Source: Pseudomonas sp. AN-1 (GTDB taxonomy: Bacteria; Pseudomonadota; Gammaproteobacteria; Pseudomonadales; Pseudomonadaceae). Taken from it: a stretch of 64,000 nt of DNA. A program made the position numbers and the translations under genes. The stretch is taken from the NCBI RefSeq assembly GCF_034057115.1, contig NZ_CP139195.1:3224001-3288000 (forward strand), read 5' to 3'. Numbering within the stretch: position 1 is the first letter of the stretch; each line of letters starts with the position of its first letter. Below the pieces are notes generated by a model that had not been told where the DNA came from, made no database searches, and saw only the letters and a list, made by a program, of their open reading frames with translations. Positions 38,072 to 51,564 of this stretch are shown here, one piece after another.

Positions 38072-38974
38072 ATGAGCGCACTGGTGCAGCAACGTCAGGC
38101 CCGCGCCGGCTGGCGCGACTATCTGGAGCTGACCAAACCCAAGGTGGTGGTGCTGATGCTGATCACCGCGCTGGTCGGCATGTTCCTCGCCACCGACGGC
38201 GGCGTGCCCTGGAGCGTGCTGTTGTTCGGCAACCTCGGCATCGGCCTGTGCGCCGGCGCGGCGGCGGCGGTCAACCACGTGGTCGACCGGCGCATCGACG
38301 CGGTGATGGCGCGCACCCGCCTGCGTCCGCTGGTGGCCGGGCGGGTCTCGCCGGCGGCGGCGCTGGCCTTCGCCCTGGCCCTGGCGCTGGCCGGGCAGGC
38401 CCTGCTGCTGCTCTTCACCAACGCGCTGACCGCCTGGCTGACGCTGGCCTCGCTGCTCGGTTATGCGGCGATCTACACCGGCTTCCTCAAGCGCGCCACG
38501 CCGCAGAACATCGTCATCGGCGGCCTGGCCGGCGCGGCGCCGCCGATGCTCGGCTGGACCGCGGTGACCGGCCGGCTGGACGCCGAGGCGCTGCTGCTGG
38601 TGCTGATCATCTTCGCCTGGACCCCGCCGCACTTCTGGGCGCTGGCCATCCACCGCAAGGACGACTACGCCAGGGCGGAGATCCCCATGCTGCCGGTGAC
38701 CCACGGCGAGCGCTACACCAAGCTGCACATCCTGCTGTACACCCTGATCCTGTTCGCCGTCAGCCTGCTGCCCTTCGTCATCCACATGAGCGGGCCGCTG
38801 TACCTGGCCGGCGCGGTGCTGCTCGGCGCGCGCTTCCTCGACTGGGCCTGGGCGCTGTACCGTGACAGCCGACCGCAGGCCGCGATCCGGACCTTCAAGT
38901 ACTCTATTACCTACCTGTTCGCCCTGTTCATCGTGCTGCTGGTGGATCACTATCTGCCGGCACTTTCGCTCTAG
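38072..38974 (+). CDS. cyoE: Protohaem IX farnesyltransferase
   Basis: A 300-residue UbiA-superfamily prenyltransferase (CyoE/CtaB) that adds a farnesyl group to haem B, giving haem O. The first Asp-rich motif is the NHVVDRRIDAVMART segment and the second is HRKDDYARAEIPM; nine hydrophobic helices are spread along the chain. A GGGGGAGGG purine run precedes ATG 38072. Confidence 0.93.
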   Translation: MSALVQQRQARAGWRDYLELTKPKVVVLMLITALVGMFLATDGGVPWSVLLFGNLGIGLCAGAAAAVNHVVDRRIDAVMARTRLRPLVAGRVSPAAALAFALALALAGQALLLLFTNALTAWLTLASLLGYAAIYTGFLKRATPQNIVIGGLAGAAPPMLGWTAVTGRLDAEALLLVLIIFAWTPPHFWALAIHRKDDYARAEIPMLPVTHGERYTKLHILLYTLILFAVSLLPFVIHMSGPLYLAGAVLLGARFLDWAWALYRDSRPQAAIRTFKYSITYLFALFIVLLVDHYLPALSL

Positions 38975-38991
38975 CCAACGAAGCCGAGTCC

Positions 38992-39624
38992 ATGACCCGC
39001 ATCCACAAGACCGTCCTGTTCCTCGTCGCCGCCATCGCCCTGGTGCTCGGCCTCACCGTCAGCAAGGTGCTCAACGCGCCGTCGCAGCTCGATGCGGCGG
39101 CGCTGGCCGACGCCGGCATCATCCTGCTGCCGCAGAGCCGCGCCCTGCCGGCGCTGAGCCTCACCGACGAGAACGGCCAGCCGCAGGCGCTCGACCAGCT
39201 CAAGGGGCGCTGGACCCTGCTGTTCTTCGGCTACACCTTCTGCCCGGACATCTGCCCGACCACCCTGGCCGAGCTGCGCCAGCTCAAGAGCCAGCTGGCG
39301 CCGGAGGCGCTGGCGCGCCTGCAGGTGACCATGGTCAGCATCGATCCGCACCGCGACACCCCGGCCCAGCTCAAGCAGTACCTCGGCTACTACAACGCCG
39401 GCTACACCGGCCTGACCGGCGAGCTGGCGCAGATCCAGCAGCTGGCCAACGCGGTGAGCATCCCCTTCATTCCCGGCGACACCACCAGGCAGCACTACAC
39501 CGTCGACCACAGCGGCAACCTGGCGCTGATCGGCCCCGACGGCCGCCAGCGCGGCTTCATCCGCGCGCCGCTGAATCCGGCCAAGCTGGCGCTGCAGCTG
39601 CCGCAGCTGCTCTCGCAGGAGTGA
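38992..39624 (+). CDS. SCO1/SenC copper chaperone
   Basis: A 210-residue Sco protein that delivers copper to CuA of subunit II. An N-terminal anchor (~7-25) leads to a thioredoxin-fold domain with the copper site C84, C88 (TFCPDIC) and H173 (VDHS). It is the last gene of the oxidase operon; a strong terminator follows at 39697. Confidence 0.93.
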   Translation: MTRIHKTVLFLVAAIALVLGLTVSKVLNAPSQLDAAALADAGIILLPQSRALPALSLTDENGQPQALDQLKGRWTLLFFGYTFCPDICPTTLAELRQLKSQLAPEALARLQVTMVSIDPHRDTPAQLKQYLGYYNAGYTGLTGELAQIQQLANAVSIPFIPGDTTRQHYTVDHSGNLALIGPDGRQRGFIRAPLNPAKLALQLPQLLSQE

Positions 39625-39644
39625 GGCGGCGGCAATCCCGGTAG

Positions 39645-39661
39645 GGTGCGCCATGCGCACC
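39645..39661. repeat. Short palindrome, possible repetitive element
   Basis: GGTGCGC-CAT-GCGCACC forms a 7-bp dyad in the GTAGGGTG context often seen in pseudomonad dispersed repeats. Only one copy was noticed in this window, with a partial echo at 39676-39683. Confidence 0.35.
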
Positions 39662-39696
39662 AGGGTGTGTGCGATGGTGCGCCATTCGATCCGGTA

Positions 39697-39736
39697 AACG
39701 CACAAGGGCCACCCCGCAGGGTGGCCCTTGTGCGTT
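39697..39736. terminator. Bidirectional terminator between sco and spuH
   Basis: An 18-bp perfect stem (39697-39714 with 39719-39736) closes a CGCA loop between two convergent operons. The outermost pairs are A/T on both sides, so it can work in either direction. Confidence 0.88.
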
Positions 39737-39755
39737 ACGGTCGGGAGAAAGCCCG

Positions 39756-40601
39756 TCAGCTGCCCTTCACCGTCTCCTCCATGGCCTGCAGGATGGCGCG
39801 CTTGCGGCGCTCCTCGGCGCGGCGGGTGAAGTACCAGGCGAGGAAGGTGAACAGCGACACCACCAGCAGGATCAGGCTGGCCACCGCGTTGATCTCCGGC
39901 TTCACTCCCAGGCGCACGGCGGAGAAGATCTCCATCGGCAGGGTGGTGGCGCCGGGACCGGAGACGAAGCTGGCCAGCACCAGGTCGTCCAGCGACAGGG
40001 CGAAGGACATCATCGCCCCGGCCGCCAGCGACGGCGCGATCATCGGGATGGTGATCAGGAAGAACACCTTCCATGGCCGCGCACCGAGATCCATGGCCGC
40101 CTCCTCGATCGACAGATCCAGCTCGCGCAGGCGCGAGGACACCACGATGGCCACGTAGGCGGTGCAGAAGGTGGTGTGGGCGATCCAGATGGTCAGCAGG
40201 CCGCGCTCGGCGGGCCAGCCGATCAGCTGGCCCATGGCCACGAACAGCAGCAGCAGCGACAGGCCGGTGATCACCTCGGGCATCACCAGCGGCGCGGTGA
40301 CCATGCCGCCGAACAGGGTGCGGCCGCGGAAGCGCGGGATGCGGGTGAGCACGAAGGCGGCCAGGGTGCCCAGCGCGGTGGCGGCGATCGCCGTGTAGCA
40401 GGCGATCTCCAGCGAACGGCCCACCGCGCTCATCAGCTGGCGGTTGTCGAGCAGCCCGGCGTACCAGTGCAGCGACCAGCCGCCCCATACCGTCACCAGG
40501 CGCGAGGCGTTGAACGAGTAGATCACCAGGATCAGCATCGGCAGGTAGATGAACAGCATGCCGGCGATCAGCATGCAGCCGGAGAAGCTGAAGCGCTTCA
40601 T
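39756..40601 (-). CDS. spuH: Polyamine ABC transporter permease SpuH (PotI-like)
   Basis: A 281-residue inner-membrane permease with six helices and the binding-protein-dependent transport loop near [21 protein letters not shown]. With SpuG, SpuF and the binding proteins SpuD and SpuE it imports putrescine and spermidine. The start is ATG 40601; a longer frame would run into the micro-ORF before it. It overlaps that micro-ORF by four bases (ATGA) and is the last gene of the operon. Confidence 0.92.
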   Translation of the reverse strand: MKRFSFSGCMLIAGMLFIYLPMLILVIYSFNASRLVTVWGGWSLHWYAGLLDNRQLMSAVGRSLEIACYTAIAATALGTLAAFVLTRIPRFRGRTLFGGMVTAPLVMPEVITGLSLLLLFVAMGQLIGWPAERGLLTIWIAHTTFCTAYVAIVVSSRLRELDLSIEEAAMDLGARPWKVFFLITIPMIAPSLAAGAMMSFALSLDDLVLASFVSGPGATTLPMEIFSAVRLGVKPEINAVASLILLVVSLFTFLAWYFTRRAEERRKRAILQAMEETVKGS

Positions 40602-40678
40602 ACCTTGCCCTCCGGTTCTTGCGCCTGGGTGCTGTTGAACAGGGAAGAGGCCGGCACCAGCCAAACGCTCATGCTCAT
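40598..40678 (-). CDS. 26-codon micro-ORF, partial copy of the spuG 3' end
   Basis: The frame encodes 26 residues, starting MSMSVWLV and ending QAQEPEGKV. The end resembles the last residues of SpuG (QAKELEGKV), and 40597-40643 resembles 40674-40720 at DNA level, so it looks like a tandem duplication of the end of spuG and its ribosome site (GGAGGGCAAGGT). It overlaps spuG and spuH by ATGA at each end, which would keep translation coupled across the gap. Whether the peptide matters is unknown. Confidence 0.5.
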   Translation of the reverse strand: MSMSVWLVPASSLFNSTQAQEPEGKV

Positions 40679-41574
40679 ACCTTGCCCTCCAGTTCCTTCG
40701 CCTGGTTCCGGTTGAACAGGATGATCGGCACCAGCAGGATCGCCAGCATCACCACCGCCAGCGCGGCGGCCACCGGCCAGTCGCGGTTGTTGAAGAACTC
40801 CTGCCACAGCACCTTGCCGATCATCAGGGTTTCCGGTCCGCCGAGCAGCTCGGGAATGACGAACTCGCCGACCACCGGGATGAACACCAGCATGCAGCCG
40901 GCGACGATGCCGTTCTTCGACAACGGCACGGTGATCCTCCAGAAGCTGGTCAGGTGGCGGCAGCCGAGGTCGGCGGCGGCCTCGAGCAGGGTGGGGTCGT
41001 GCTTGACCAGGTTGGCGTACAGCGGCAGCACCATGAACGGCAGGTAGGCGTAGACGATGCCGATGTACACGGCCAGGTCGGTGTTGAGGATCTGCAGCGG
41101 GGCGTCGATCAGGCCGAGGTTCTGCAGCAGGGTGTTGAGCAGGCCGTTGTTGCTGAGGATGCCCATCCAGGCGTAGACGCGGATCAGGATCGCGGTCCAG
41201 GTCGGCATCATGATCAGCAGCAGCCACACCGTCTGCATCTCCTTGCTGGCACGGCTGATGGCGTAGGCCATCGGGTAGCCGATCAGCAGGCACAGCAGGG
41301 TGCTGATGGTGGCGATCTTCAGCGAGCCGAGGTAGGCGGCCAGGTACAGCTCGTCCTCGCTGAGGAACACGTAGTTGCCGAGGTTGAGCAGCACGGTCAG
41401 CTGGTTGTCGGCCCAGGTGACGATCTCGGTGTACGGCGGGATGGCCACGTCGACTTCGGCGAAGCTGATCTTCACCACGATGGCGAACGGCAGCATGAAG
41501 AACAGCAGCAGCCAGAAGAACGGGACGCCGATGACCAGGTGACGGCCGGAGAGCAGGCGCTTGAGCACATTCAT
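40675..41574 (-). CDS. spuG: Polyamine ABC transporter permease SpuG (PotH-like)
   Basis: A 299-residue permease with six helices and an EAAADLGCRHLTSFWRITVP coupling loop. It pairs with SpuH as the heterodimeric channel. Its ATG overlaps the spuF stop by four bases, and its 3' end has been partly duplicated downstream. Confidence 0.92.
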   Translation of the reverse strand: MNVLKRLLSGRHLVIGVPFFWLLLFFMLPFAIVVKISFAEVDVAIPPYTEIVTWADNQLTVLLNLGNYVFLSEDELYLAAYLGSLKIATISTLLCLLIGYPMAYAISRASKEMQTVWLLLIMMPTWTAILIRVYAWMGILSNNGLLNTLLQNLGLIDAPLQILNTDLAVYIGIVYAYLPFMVLPLYANLVKHDPTLLEAAADLGCRHLTSFWRITVPLSKNGIVAGCMLVFIPVVGEFVIPELLGGPETLMIGKVLWQEFFNNRDWPVAAALAVVMLAILLVPIILFNRNQAKELEGKV

Positions 41575-42722
41575 GACTGCAGCACCACGCCGCTGTCGTC
41601 GAGCCAGTACAGGTAGACCTGGTCGTCCCAGGTCGGACGCTTGCCATGGCGCTCGGAGTTGGCCATGAACGCCTGGACGACCAGTCCCGAGGGCAGCTCG
41701 ACGTAGTACACCGAATGACCGCCGAGGTAGGCGATGTCGTGCACCTTGCCGGTTGACCAGTTGCAGTCGGCATGCTCCAGCTCCGGCTTCTGCGTGCTGA
41801 GCAGCAGCTTCTCCGGGCGCAGGGCATAGGTGACGCGCTTGTCCTCGGCGCGGGTGGAGATGCCGTGGCCGACGTAGATCGGCCGCTCCAGCTGCGGGCA
41901 GGCGATCTTGGCATGGTCGGCGTCGTCCTCGACCAGCTCGCCGTCGAACAGGTTGACGTTGCCGATGAACTCGCAGACCAGGCGGCTGGCCGGGGTCTCG
42001 TAGATGTCCATCGGCGTGCCGACCTGGGCGATCCAGCCGAGGTTCATGATGGCGATGCGCTGGGCCATGGTCATGGCCTCTTCCTGGTCGTGGGTGACCA
42101 TCACGCAGGTCACCCCGACCCGCTCGATGATCTCCACCAGCTCCAGCTGCATCTGCGAGCGCAGCTTCTTGTCCAGCGCGCCCATCGGTTCGTCGAGCAG
42201 CAGCAGCTTGGGCCTTTTCGCCAGCGAACGGGCCAGCGCCACGCGCTGGCGCTGGCCGCCGGACAGCTGGTGCGGCTTGCGCCGGGCGTACTGGGTCATG
42301 TGCACCAGCTTGAGCATCTCGGCCACGCGCGCGTCGATCTCGGCCTTGGGCAGGCCGTCCTGCTTGAGGCCGAAGGCGATGTTCTGCTCCACGCTCATGT
42401 GCGGGAACAGCGCGTAGGACTGGAACATCATGTTGATCGGCCGCTCGTAGGGCGGCAGGTCGGTGATGTCCTGGCCGTCCAGGAAGATGCGCCCTTCGGT
42501 GGGTCGTTCGAAGCCGGCGAGCATGCGCAGCAGGGTCGACTTGCCGGAGCCCGAGCCGCCGAGCAGGGCGAAGATCTCGCCCTTGTTGATGGTCAGCGAC
42601 ACATCGTCCACCGCGACCGTCTCGTCGAACTTCTTGGTCACCCGGTCGATCCTGACCAGAACTTCCTTGGCTTGCTGGACGCCGGTCAGGGCTTTCTTGT
42701 AGGCACCGGAGGCTATCGCCAT
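41571..42722 (-). CDS. spuF: Polyamine ABC transporter ATPase SpuF (PotG-like)
   Basis: A 383-residue ATPase. Walker A GGSGSGKST is at 55-63, the signature LSGGQRQR near 155, Walker B LLLLDEPMGALD near 175 and the switch His in VTHDQEEA. A C-terminal TOBE regulatory domain occupies ~290-380. It powers uptake through SpuG and SpuH, and its stop overlaps the spuG start. Confidence 0.94.
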   Translation of the reverse strand: MAIASGAYKKALTGVQQAKEVLVRIDRVTKKFDETVAVDDVSLTINKGEIFALLGGSGSGKSTLLRMLAGFERPTEGRIFLDGQDITDLPPYERPINMMFQSYALFPHMSVEQNIAFGLKQDGLPKAEIDARVAEMLKLVHMTQYARRKPHQLSGGQRQRVALARSLAKRPKLLLLDEPMGALDKKLRSQMQLELVEIIERVGVTCVMVTHDQEEAMTMAQRIAIMNLGWIAQVGTPMDIYETPASRLVCEFIGNVNLFDGELVEDDADHAKIACPQLERPIYVGHGISTRAEDKRVTYALRPEKLLLSTQKPELEHADCNWSTGKVHDIAYLGGHSVYYVELPSGLVVQAFMANSERHGKRPTWDDQVYLYWLDDSGVVLQS

Positions 42723-42777
42723 CTAATACTCCCCAGGCTGGGTATCCCGGCCATCTGGCCGGGGCGGTTGAATGGTG

Positions 42778-45271
<2,494 letters not shown>

Positions 45272-45295
45272 TCAACCGCCGCCAGCGAAACTGTA

Positions 45296-45327
45296 GCGGC
45301 AACGCCGGCCCCGCTCGGCGTTGCCGC
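45296..45327 (-). other. Hairpin after spuC
   Basis: A 12-bp perfect stem (45296-45307 with 45316-45327) lies 8 nt after the spuC stop in the 229-bp gap before spuD. On the minus strand it is followed by TACAGTTTC. It could be a partial terminator separating catabolic (ABC) from transport (D-H) genes. Confidence 0.55.
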
Positions 45328-45335
45328 ACCGTCGT

Positions 45336-46694
45336 TCAGCCGCGCACCTCGGCAGCGGTGGCATCCAGGCACTTGCGCGCCAGGGCGACCAGCTCGTCGA
45401 TCTGCTCGGGCGTGATCACCAGCGGCGGCGAGACGATCATGGTGTCGCCCACCGCACGCATGATCAGGCCGTTGCGGAAGCAGTGCTCGCGGCAGCGCAT
45501 GCCGATGCCGCCCTCGAAACGGGCACGGCTCTTCTTGTCCCTGACCAGCTCCAGTGCGCCGAGCATGCCCAGGCCGCGGGCCTCGCCCACCAGCGGGTGG
45601 TCGGCCAGCTCCTGCCAGCGTTTCTGCAAATAGGGTGCCGTCTCGGCCTTGACCCGTTCGACGATCCTCTCCTCGCGCAGGATGCGGATGTTCTCCAGCG
45701 CCACGGCGGCCGCCACCGGGTGCCCGGAGTAGGTGTAGCCGTGGTAGAACTCGCCGCCCTCGGCCAGGGTCTGCGCCACGTGATCGCGGACGATCACCCC
45801 GCCCATCGGCAGGTAGCCGCTGGTCAGGCCCTTGGCGATCGGCATCAGGTCCGGCTCGAGGCCGTAGTACTGGCTGCCGAACCACTCGCCGGTGCGGCCG
45901 AAGCCGCAGATCACCTCGTCGGCGACGAACAGGATGTCGTGCCTGGCGAGGATCGCGCGCACCCGCGGCCAGTAGCTCTCCGGCGGGATGATCACCCCGC
46001 CGGCGCCCTGGATCGGCTCGGCGATGAAGGCAGCGACCTTGTCCTCGCCGACCTCGAGGATCTTCTTCTCCAGCTCGTTGGCGGCCCATTCGCCGAACTC
46101 CTCCGGCCCCATCACACCGCTTTCGCCGTACCAGTAGGGCTGGGCGATATGGGTGATGCCGGGGATCGGCAGGTCGCCCTGCTCGTGCATCGCCTTCATG
46201 CCGCCAAGGCTGGCGCCGGCCACGGTGGAGCCGTGGTAGCCGTTGATGCGGCCGATGATCACCTTCTTCGACGGTTGTCCCTTGATCGCCCAGTAGTGGC
46301 GCACCAGGCGCAGCACTGTGTCGTTGGCCTCCGAGCCCGAGCCGGTGAAGAACACGTGCTGCATGCCCGGCGGGGCGATCTCGGCGATCGCCGCGGCCAG
46401 CTCGATGGCCGGCGGGTGGGCGGTCTGGAAGAACAGGTTGTAGTAGGGCAGTTCGAGCATCTGCCGGTGCGCGGCGTCGGCCAGCTCGCGGCGACCGTAG
46501 CCGACGTTGACGCACCACAGGCCGGCCATGCCGTCGAGGATCCTGTGCCCCTCGCTGTCCCACAGGTACACGCCATCGGCCCGGGTGACGATGCGCGCGC
46601 CCTTGGCGCCGAGCTGCTTGTAGTCGGTGAACGGGGCGAGCAGGTGCTCGCGGCCGAGGGCCTGCCACTCGGCGGTGCTGCGGTGCTGGGTCAT
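45336..46694 (-). CDS. spuC: Polyamine:pyruvate aminotransferase SpuC
   Basis: A 452-residue class III PLP aminotransferase. Signatures are [12 protein letters not shown] for the cofactor phosphate, [19 protein letters not shown] and the Schiff-base lysine in IAKGLTSGY. In P. aeruginosa SpuC transfers amino groups from polyamines, mainly putrescine or cadaverine, to pyruvate. The start is ATG 46694 ([10 protein letters not shown]). The frame stays open far upstream through spuB and spuA, which is only a GC-bias effect. Confidence 0.92.
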   Translation of the reverse strand: MTQHRSTAEWQALGREHLLAPFTDYKQLGAKGARIVTRADGVYLWDSEGHRILDGMAGLWCVNVGYGRRELADAAHRQMLELPYYNLFFQTAHPPAIELAAAIAEIAPPGMQHVFFTGSGSEANDTVLRLVRHYWAIKGQPSKKVIIGRINGYHGSTVAGASLGGMKAMHEQGDLPIPGITHIAQPYWYGESGVMGPEEFGEWAANELEKKILEVGEDKVAAFIAEPIQGAGGVIIPPESYWPRVRAILARHDILFVADEVICGFGRTGEWFGSQYYGLEPDLMPIAKGLTSGYLPMGGVIVRDHVAQTLAEGGEFYHGYTYSGHPVAAAVALENIRILREERIVERVKAETAPYLQKRWQELADHPLVGEARGLGMLGALELVRDKKSRARFEGGIGMRCREHCFRNGLIMRAVGDTMIVSPPLVITPEQIDELVALARKCLDATAAEVRG

Positions 46695-46735
46695 TGCGAT
46701 TCCCCCTGATGCAAGTGGTGACCGGGTGTCTGCGC

Positions 46736-48094
46736 TCACACCGAGAGCAGCAGGAACTCTCGTTCCCAAGAGCTGATCACCCGTTTGAAGTTCTCGTTCT
46801 CGACCCGCTTGACCGCCACGTAGCCGCGGCAGAAGCGCCGCCCCAGGTAGCGCTCGAGGGTCTTCGACTGCTCCATGGCCTCCAGCGCCGCCTCGATGTT
46901 GAGCGGCAGGCGCAGGTTGCGCCGCTGGTAGGCGCGGCCCTTGACCTGCGGCGACGGGTGCAGGCCCTCGACCATGCCGACGTAACCGCACAGCAGGCTG
47001 GCGGCGATGGCCAGGTAGGGGTTGGCGTCGGCGCCCGGCAGGCGGTTCTCCACCCGGCGGTTCTGCGGGTTGGCGTCCGGCACGCGCAGGCCGACGGTGC
47101 GGTTCTCCTCGCCCCACTCGACGTTGACCGGCGCCGAGGTGTCGGGCAGGAAGCGGCGGAACGAGTTGACGTTGGGGGCGAACAGCGGCAGCGCCTCGGG
47201 GATCAGCTTCTGCAGGCCGGCGATGTGGTTGAGGAACAGCTCGCTCATGCTGCCGTCCTCGCTGGAGAACACGTTGCGCCCGCTCTTGCGGTCGACCACG
47301 CTCTGGTGCAGGTGCATGGCGCTGCCCGGTTCGCCGGTCATCGGCTTGGCCATGAAGGTGGCGGTGACACCGTGCTTGAACGCCGCCTCGCGCAGGGTGC
47401 GCTTGAACACGAAGATCTGGTCGGCCAGCTGCAGGGCGTCGCCGTGGCGGAAGTTGATCTCCATCTGCGCGGTGCCTTCCTCGTGGATCAGGGTGTCCAG
47501 ATCCAGGCCCTGGGCCTCGCACCAGGCGTACATGTCCTCGAACAGCGGGTCGAACTCGTTGGCGGCGTCGATGGAGAACGACTGGCGGCCGGTCTCCTGG
47601 CGCCCGGAGCGGCCCACCGGCGGCTGCAGCGGGTAGTCGGGATCGTCGCAGCGCTGGGTCAGGTAGAACTCCATCTCCGGCGCGACTATCGGCTGCCAGT
47701 CCCGTTCGGCGTAGAGCTTGAGCACGTGCTTGAGCACGTTGCGCGGCGACAGGTCGGTGGGGTTGCCGACCTTGTCGTAGCTGTCGTGGATCACCATGGC
47801 GGTCGGCTCGGCGGCCCAGGGCACGAGGAACACCGCGTGCTCGTCCGGGCGGCAGAACATGTCGATGTCGGCGGGATCGAGCAGCTCGTAGTAGAGCTCG
47901 TCCTCGACGTAGTCGCCGGTGACGCTCTGCAGCAGCACGCTTTCCGGCAGGCGCATGCCGCGCTCGGCGAGGAACTTGCTGGTCGGCGCGATCTTGCCGC
48001 GGGCGATGCCGTTGAGGTCGGTGACCAGGCACTCCACCTCGGTGATCCTGTGCTCCTTCAGCCAGCTGCTCAGCCGGTCCAGCTTGGTAGCCAT
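46736..48094 (-). CDS. spuB: Gamma-glutamyl-polyamine synthetase SpuB
   Basis: A 452-residue glutamine-synthetase-fold ligase that joins glutamate to putrescine with ATP. The N-terminal beta-grasp region ([15 protein letters not shown]) and the catalytic domain are visible, the latter with [36 protein letters not shown] and [13 protein letters not shown] motifs. It is the paralogue of SpuI across the divergent promoter region. Lying between spuA and spuC, it should share their transcript. Confidence 0.92.
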   Translation of the reverse strand: MATKLDRLSSWLKEHRITEVECLVTDLNGIARGKIAPTSKFLAERGMRLPESVLLQSVTGDYVEDELYYELLDPADIDMFCRPDEHAVFLVPWAAEPTAMVIHDSYDKVGNPTDLSPRNVLKHVLKLYAERDWQPIVAPEMEFYLTQRCDDPDYPLQPPVGRSGRQETGRQSFSIDAANEFDPLFEDMYAWCEAQGLDLDTLIHEEGTAQMEINFRHGDALQLADQIFVFKRTLREAAFKHGVTATFMAKPMTGEPGSAMHLHQSVVDRKSGRNVFSSEDGSMSELFLNHIAGLQKLIPEALPLFAPNVNSFRRFLPDTSAPVNVEWGEENRTVGLRVPDANPQNRRVENRLPGADANPYLAIAASLLCGYVGMVEGLHPSPQVKGRAYQRRNLRLPLNIEAALEAMEQSKTLERYLGRRFCRGYVAVKRVENENFKRVISSWEREFLLLSV

Positions 48095-48139
48095 AACGAC
48101 CTCGTTTGCTTGCGAGTCGGTAGTCCCTTACAGCATGGC

Positions 48140-48892
48140 TCAGCGGTGTGCCGCACGCTCGCGGCAGGCGTCGCCGAAGGCGCGGAAGATCGCCAGGTAG
48201 GCCGGGTGCTCGGCCACCTTCCACTCCGGGTGCCACTGCACGCCGAGGGCGAAGGTCTGCGCCCGCTCCACCGAGAATGCCTCGACCAGCCCGTCCGGCG
48301 CCAGACCCTCGACGCGCAGGCCGGGGGCCAGGCGCTCGACGCCCTGGCCGTGCACCGAGTTGACCTCGAACTGCGGGCCGAGGCCCAGGCGCTCGAGCAG
48401 GCCGCCCGGCTGCACGTGCAGCGGGTGGCTGAGGCCGTACTGTACTTCCACGGGTGCCTCGTCGTCCGAGCGGTGGTCCATGAACGGGCCGGCCTCGTGC
48501 ACGCGCTGGTGCAGGCTGCCGCCGAGGGCCACGTTCATTTCCTGGAAGCCGCGGCAGATGCCGAGCAGCGGCACGCCGGCGTCCACCGCGGCGCGGATCA
48601 GCGGCAGGGTGATGCCGTCGCGCGCCGGATCGTGGTGGGTGCCCGGCTCGCTGGCCGGCCCCTGGTAGTGCTGCGGCTTGACGTTGGACGGCGAGCCGGT
48701 GAACAGCAGGCCGTCGAGATGCCCGAGCAGGGCCTCGATGTCGATCAGCCCGGGCAGGGCCGGGATCACCAGCGGCAGGCCGCCGGCACCGACGGCCACG
48801 GCGCGCAGGTACTTGTCGCCGACGATGTGGAAGGGGTGCAGGCCGATCTGCTTGCTGCAGGCGGTGACGCCGATCAGGGGCTGGCGGGACAT
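48140..48892 (-). CDS. spuA: Gamma-glutamyl-GABA hydrolase SpuA
   Basis: A 250-residue class I glutamine-amidotransferase-like hydrolase (PuuD type) that releases GABA from gamma-glutamyl-GABA. The catalytic triad is visible: C113 in GICRGFQE, with H221 and E223 in QWHPEWKV. It is the first gene of the spuABCDEFGH operon and its product GABA is the substrate of GabT. Confidence 0.92.
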   Translation of the reverse strand: MSRQPLIGVTACSKQIGLHPFHIVGDKYLRAVAVGAGGLPLVIPALPGLIDIEALLGHLDGLLFTGSPSNVKPQHYQGPASEPGTHHDPARDGITLPLIRAAVDAGVPLLGICRGFQEMNVALGGSLHQRVHEAGPFMDHRSDDEAPVEVQYGLSHPLHVQPGGLLERLGLGPQFEVNSVHGQGVERLAPGLRVEGLAPDGLVEAFSVERAQTFALGVQWHPEWKVAEHPAYLAIFRAFGDACRERAAHR

Positions 48893-48928
48893 GGGGCACC
48901 GGTAGGTCGCAGTGGGTGATCTGGCCCG

Positions 48929-48957
48929 AGCTTAGACTTGTTCGATTTATTCGACAA
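48929..48957 (-). promoter_or_regulatory. Candidate spuA promoter in the spuA-spuI divergent region
   Basis: On the minus strand TTGTCG (48957-48952) and TAAGCT (48934-48929) are 17 nt apart. The spacer contains a repeat of TTCGA (48940-48954 on +), possibly a regulator site. The remaining divergent region to 49159 has AT-rich DNA before spuI, with TTGACA at 49075-49080 and TTGACT at 49099-49104 as possible -35 elements but no clear -10. Confidence 0.4.
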
Positions 48958-49159
48958 CACCTGCAGGATTGCCTGAACAGGTGCGACGAACGGTGCCAGT
49001 TGCCCGCCGTTCGCGGCACGGGCGTCGCCCTGAAAGAGGTCGTGTCGCCCTGACATCGTGCAACATTTGGGCCTATTGACAAGCCATTGGCTTTGGGATT
49101 GACTCAAAACTGAGCACATACGTGATTGATATTTTTAACAAGATATAAGGTGTTCCATC

Positions 49160-50536
49160 ATGTCGGCCGCTACGAGTGCTGTTCTGCTCAAGGAAGCGAA
49201 CGAGTTCCTTGCGGAACATCCCGAGGTGCAGTTCGTTGACCTTCTGATCGCGGATATGAACGGCGTGGTGCGCGGCAAGCGCATCGACCGCAGCAATCTG
49301 CTCAAGGTCTACGAAAAGGGCATCAACCTTCCCGCTTCGCTGTTCGCCCTGGATATCACCGGCTCGACCGTGGAAAGCTCGGGCCTCGGGCTCGACATCG
49401 GTGATGCCGACCGGGTGTGCTTCCCGATTCCCGGCACCCTGCGCATGGAGCCCTGGCAGCGCCGGCCTACCGCCCAGCTGCTGATGACCATGCACGAAAT
49501 GGAAGGCCGGCCGTTCTTCGCCGATCCGCGCGAGGTGCTGCGCCAGGTGGTGCAGCGCTTCACCGACATGGGCCTGACCGTGTGCGCGGCCTTCGAGCTG
49601 GAGTTCTACCTGATCGACCAGGAGAACGTGAACGGCCGCCCGCAGCCGCCGCGCTCGCCGATCTCCGGCAAGCGCCCGCAGGCGGTGCAGGTCTACTCGA
49701 TCGACGACCTCGACGAATACGCCGACTGCCTGCGCGACATCCTCGACGGCGCCCACATCCAGGGCATCCCGGCCGACGCCATCGTCAAGGAGAGCGCGCC
49801 GGCGCAGTTCGAGGTCAACCTCAACCACGTCGCCGACCCGCTCGCGGCCTGCGACTACGCGGTGCTGCTCAAGCGGCTGATCAAGAACACCGCCTACGAC
49901 CACGAGATGGACACCACCTTCATGGCCAAGCCCTACCCGGGCCAGGCCGGCAACGGTCTGCACGTGCACATCTCGCTGCTGGATCGCGACGGACGCAACA
50001 TCTTCGCCGCCGACAACGCGCAGGACAACGACGCCCTGCGCCACGCCATCGGCGGCGTGTTGGAGACGCTGCCGGCGTCGATGGCCTTCCTCTGTCCCAA
50101 CGTCAACTCCTACCGCCGTTTCGGCTCGCAGTTCTACGTGCCCAATGCGCCGTCCTGGGGCATGGACAACCGCACCGTGGCCCTGCGCGTGCCCACCGGC
50201 AACCCCGACGCGCTGCGCATCGAGCAGCGCGTGGCGGGCGCCGACGCCAACCCCTACCTGCTGATGGCCTCCCTGCTGGCCGGCGTGCACCACGGCCTGA
50301 GCCATCGCATCGAGCCGGGCGAGCCGATCGAGGGCAACTCCTACGAGCAGCTCGAGCAGAGCCTGCCCAACAACCTGCGCGACGCCCTGCGCGCGCTGGA
50401 CGACAGCGAGATCCTCGGTCGCTACATCAACCCCGACTACATCGACATCTTCGTCGCCTGCAAGGAGCACGAGCTGGAGGAGTTCGAGCACTCGATCTCC
50501 GACCTCGAGTACAACTGGTACCTGCATACGGTCTGA
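49160..50536 (+). CDS. spuI: Gamma-glutamyl-polyamine synthetase SpuI
   Basis: A 458-residue glutamine-synthetase-fold ligase, the paralogue of SpuB. The LIADMNGVVRGKR beta-grasp segment, ELEFYL, ESAPAQFEVNL, GLHVHISL, DNRTVALRVP and [11 protein letters not shown] motifs are present. It makes gamma-glutamylated polyamines or related amines. It is divergent from spuA, as in P. aeruginosa. ATG 49160 has AAGG nine bases before it. aguB follows on the same strand after 133 bp. Confidence 0.9.
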   Translation: MSAATSAVLLKEANEFLAEHPEVQFVDLLIADMNGVVRGKRIDRSNLLKVYEKGINLPASLFALDITGSTVESSGLGLDIGDADRVCFPIPGTLRMEPWQRRPTAQLLMTMHEMEGRPFFADPREVLRQVVQRFTDMGLTVCAAFELEFYLIDQENVNGRPQPPRSPISGKRPQAVQVYSIDDLDEYADCLRDILDGAHIQGIPADAIVKESAPAQFEVNLNHVADPLAACDYAVLLKRLIKNTAYDHEMDTTFMAKPYPGQAGNGLHVHISLLDRDGRNIFAADNAQDNDALRHAIGGVLETLPASMAFLCPNVNSYRRFGSQFYVPNAPSWGMDNRTVALRVPTGNPDALRIEQRVAGADANPYLLMASLLAGVHHGLSHRIEPGEPIEGNSYEQLEQSLPNNLRDALRALDDSEILGRYINPDYIDIFVACKEHELEEFEHSISDLEYNWYLHTV

Positions 50537-50669
50537 ATCATCGGCCAGCGGCGGGGTGGCCAGCCACCCTGCCGTCATCGGCTCTCGACCCAGGGCCTTG
50601 GCCATTTGACCCCGTCGCCATCCTCTGCCAGCTTGAAGGCACTTCCTTCCGCGTCGCCACGAGGTCGCC

Positions 50670-51551
<882 letters not shown>

Positions 51552-51564
51552 ACGGGGAATCAGA

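Noticed and set aside
45336-49082. 1,248-codon frame running through spuC and upstream across spuB and spuA
   Set aside because: Only the spuC part is real; upstream it lies in a wrong frame of spuB and spuA, open because of GC bias.
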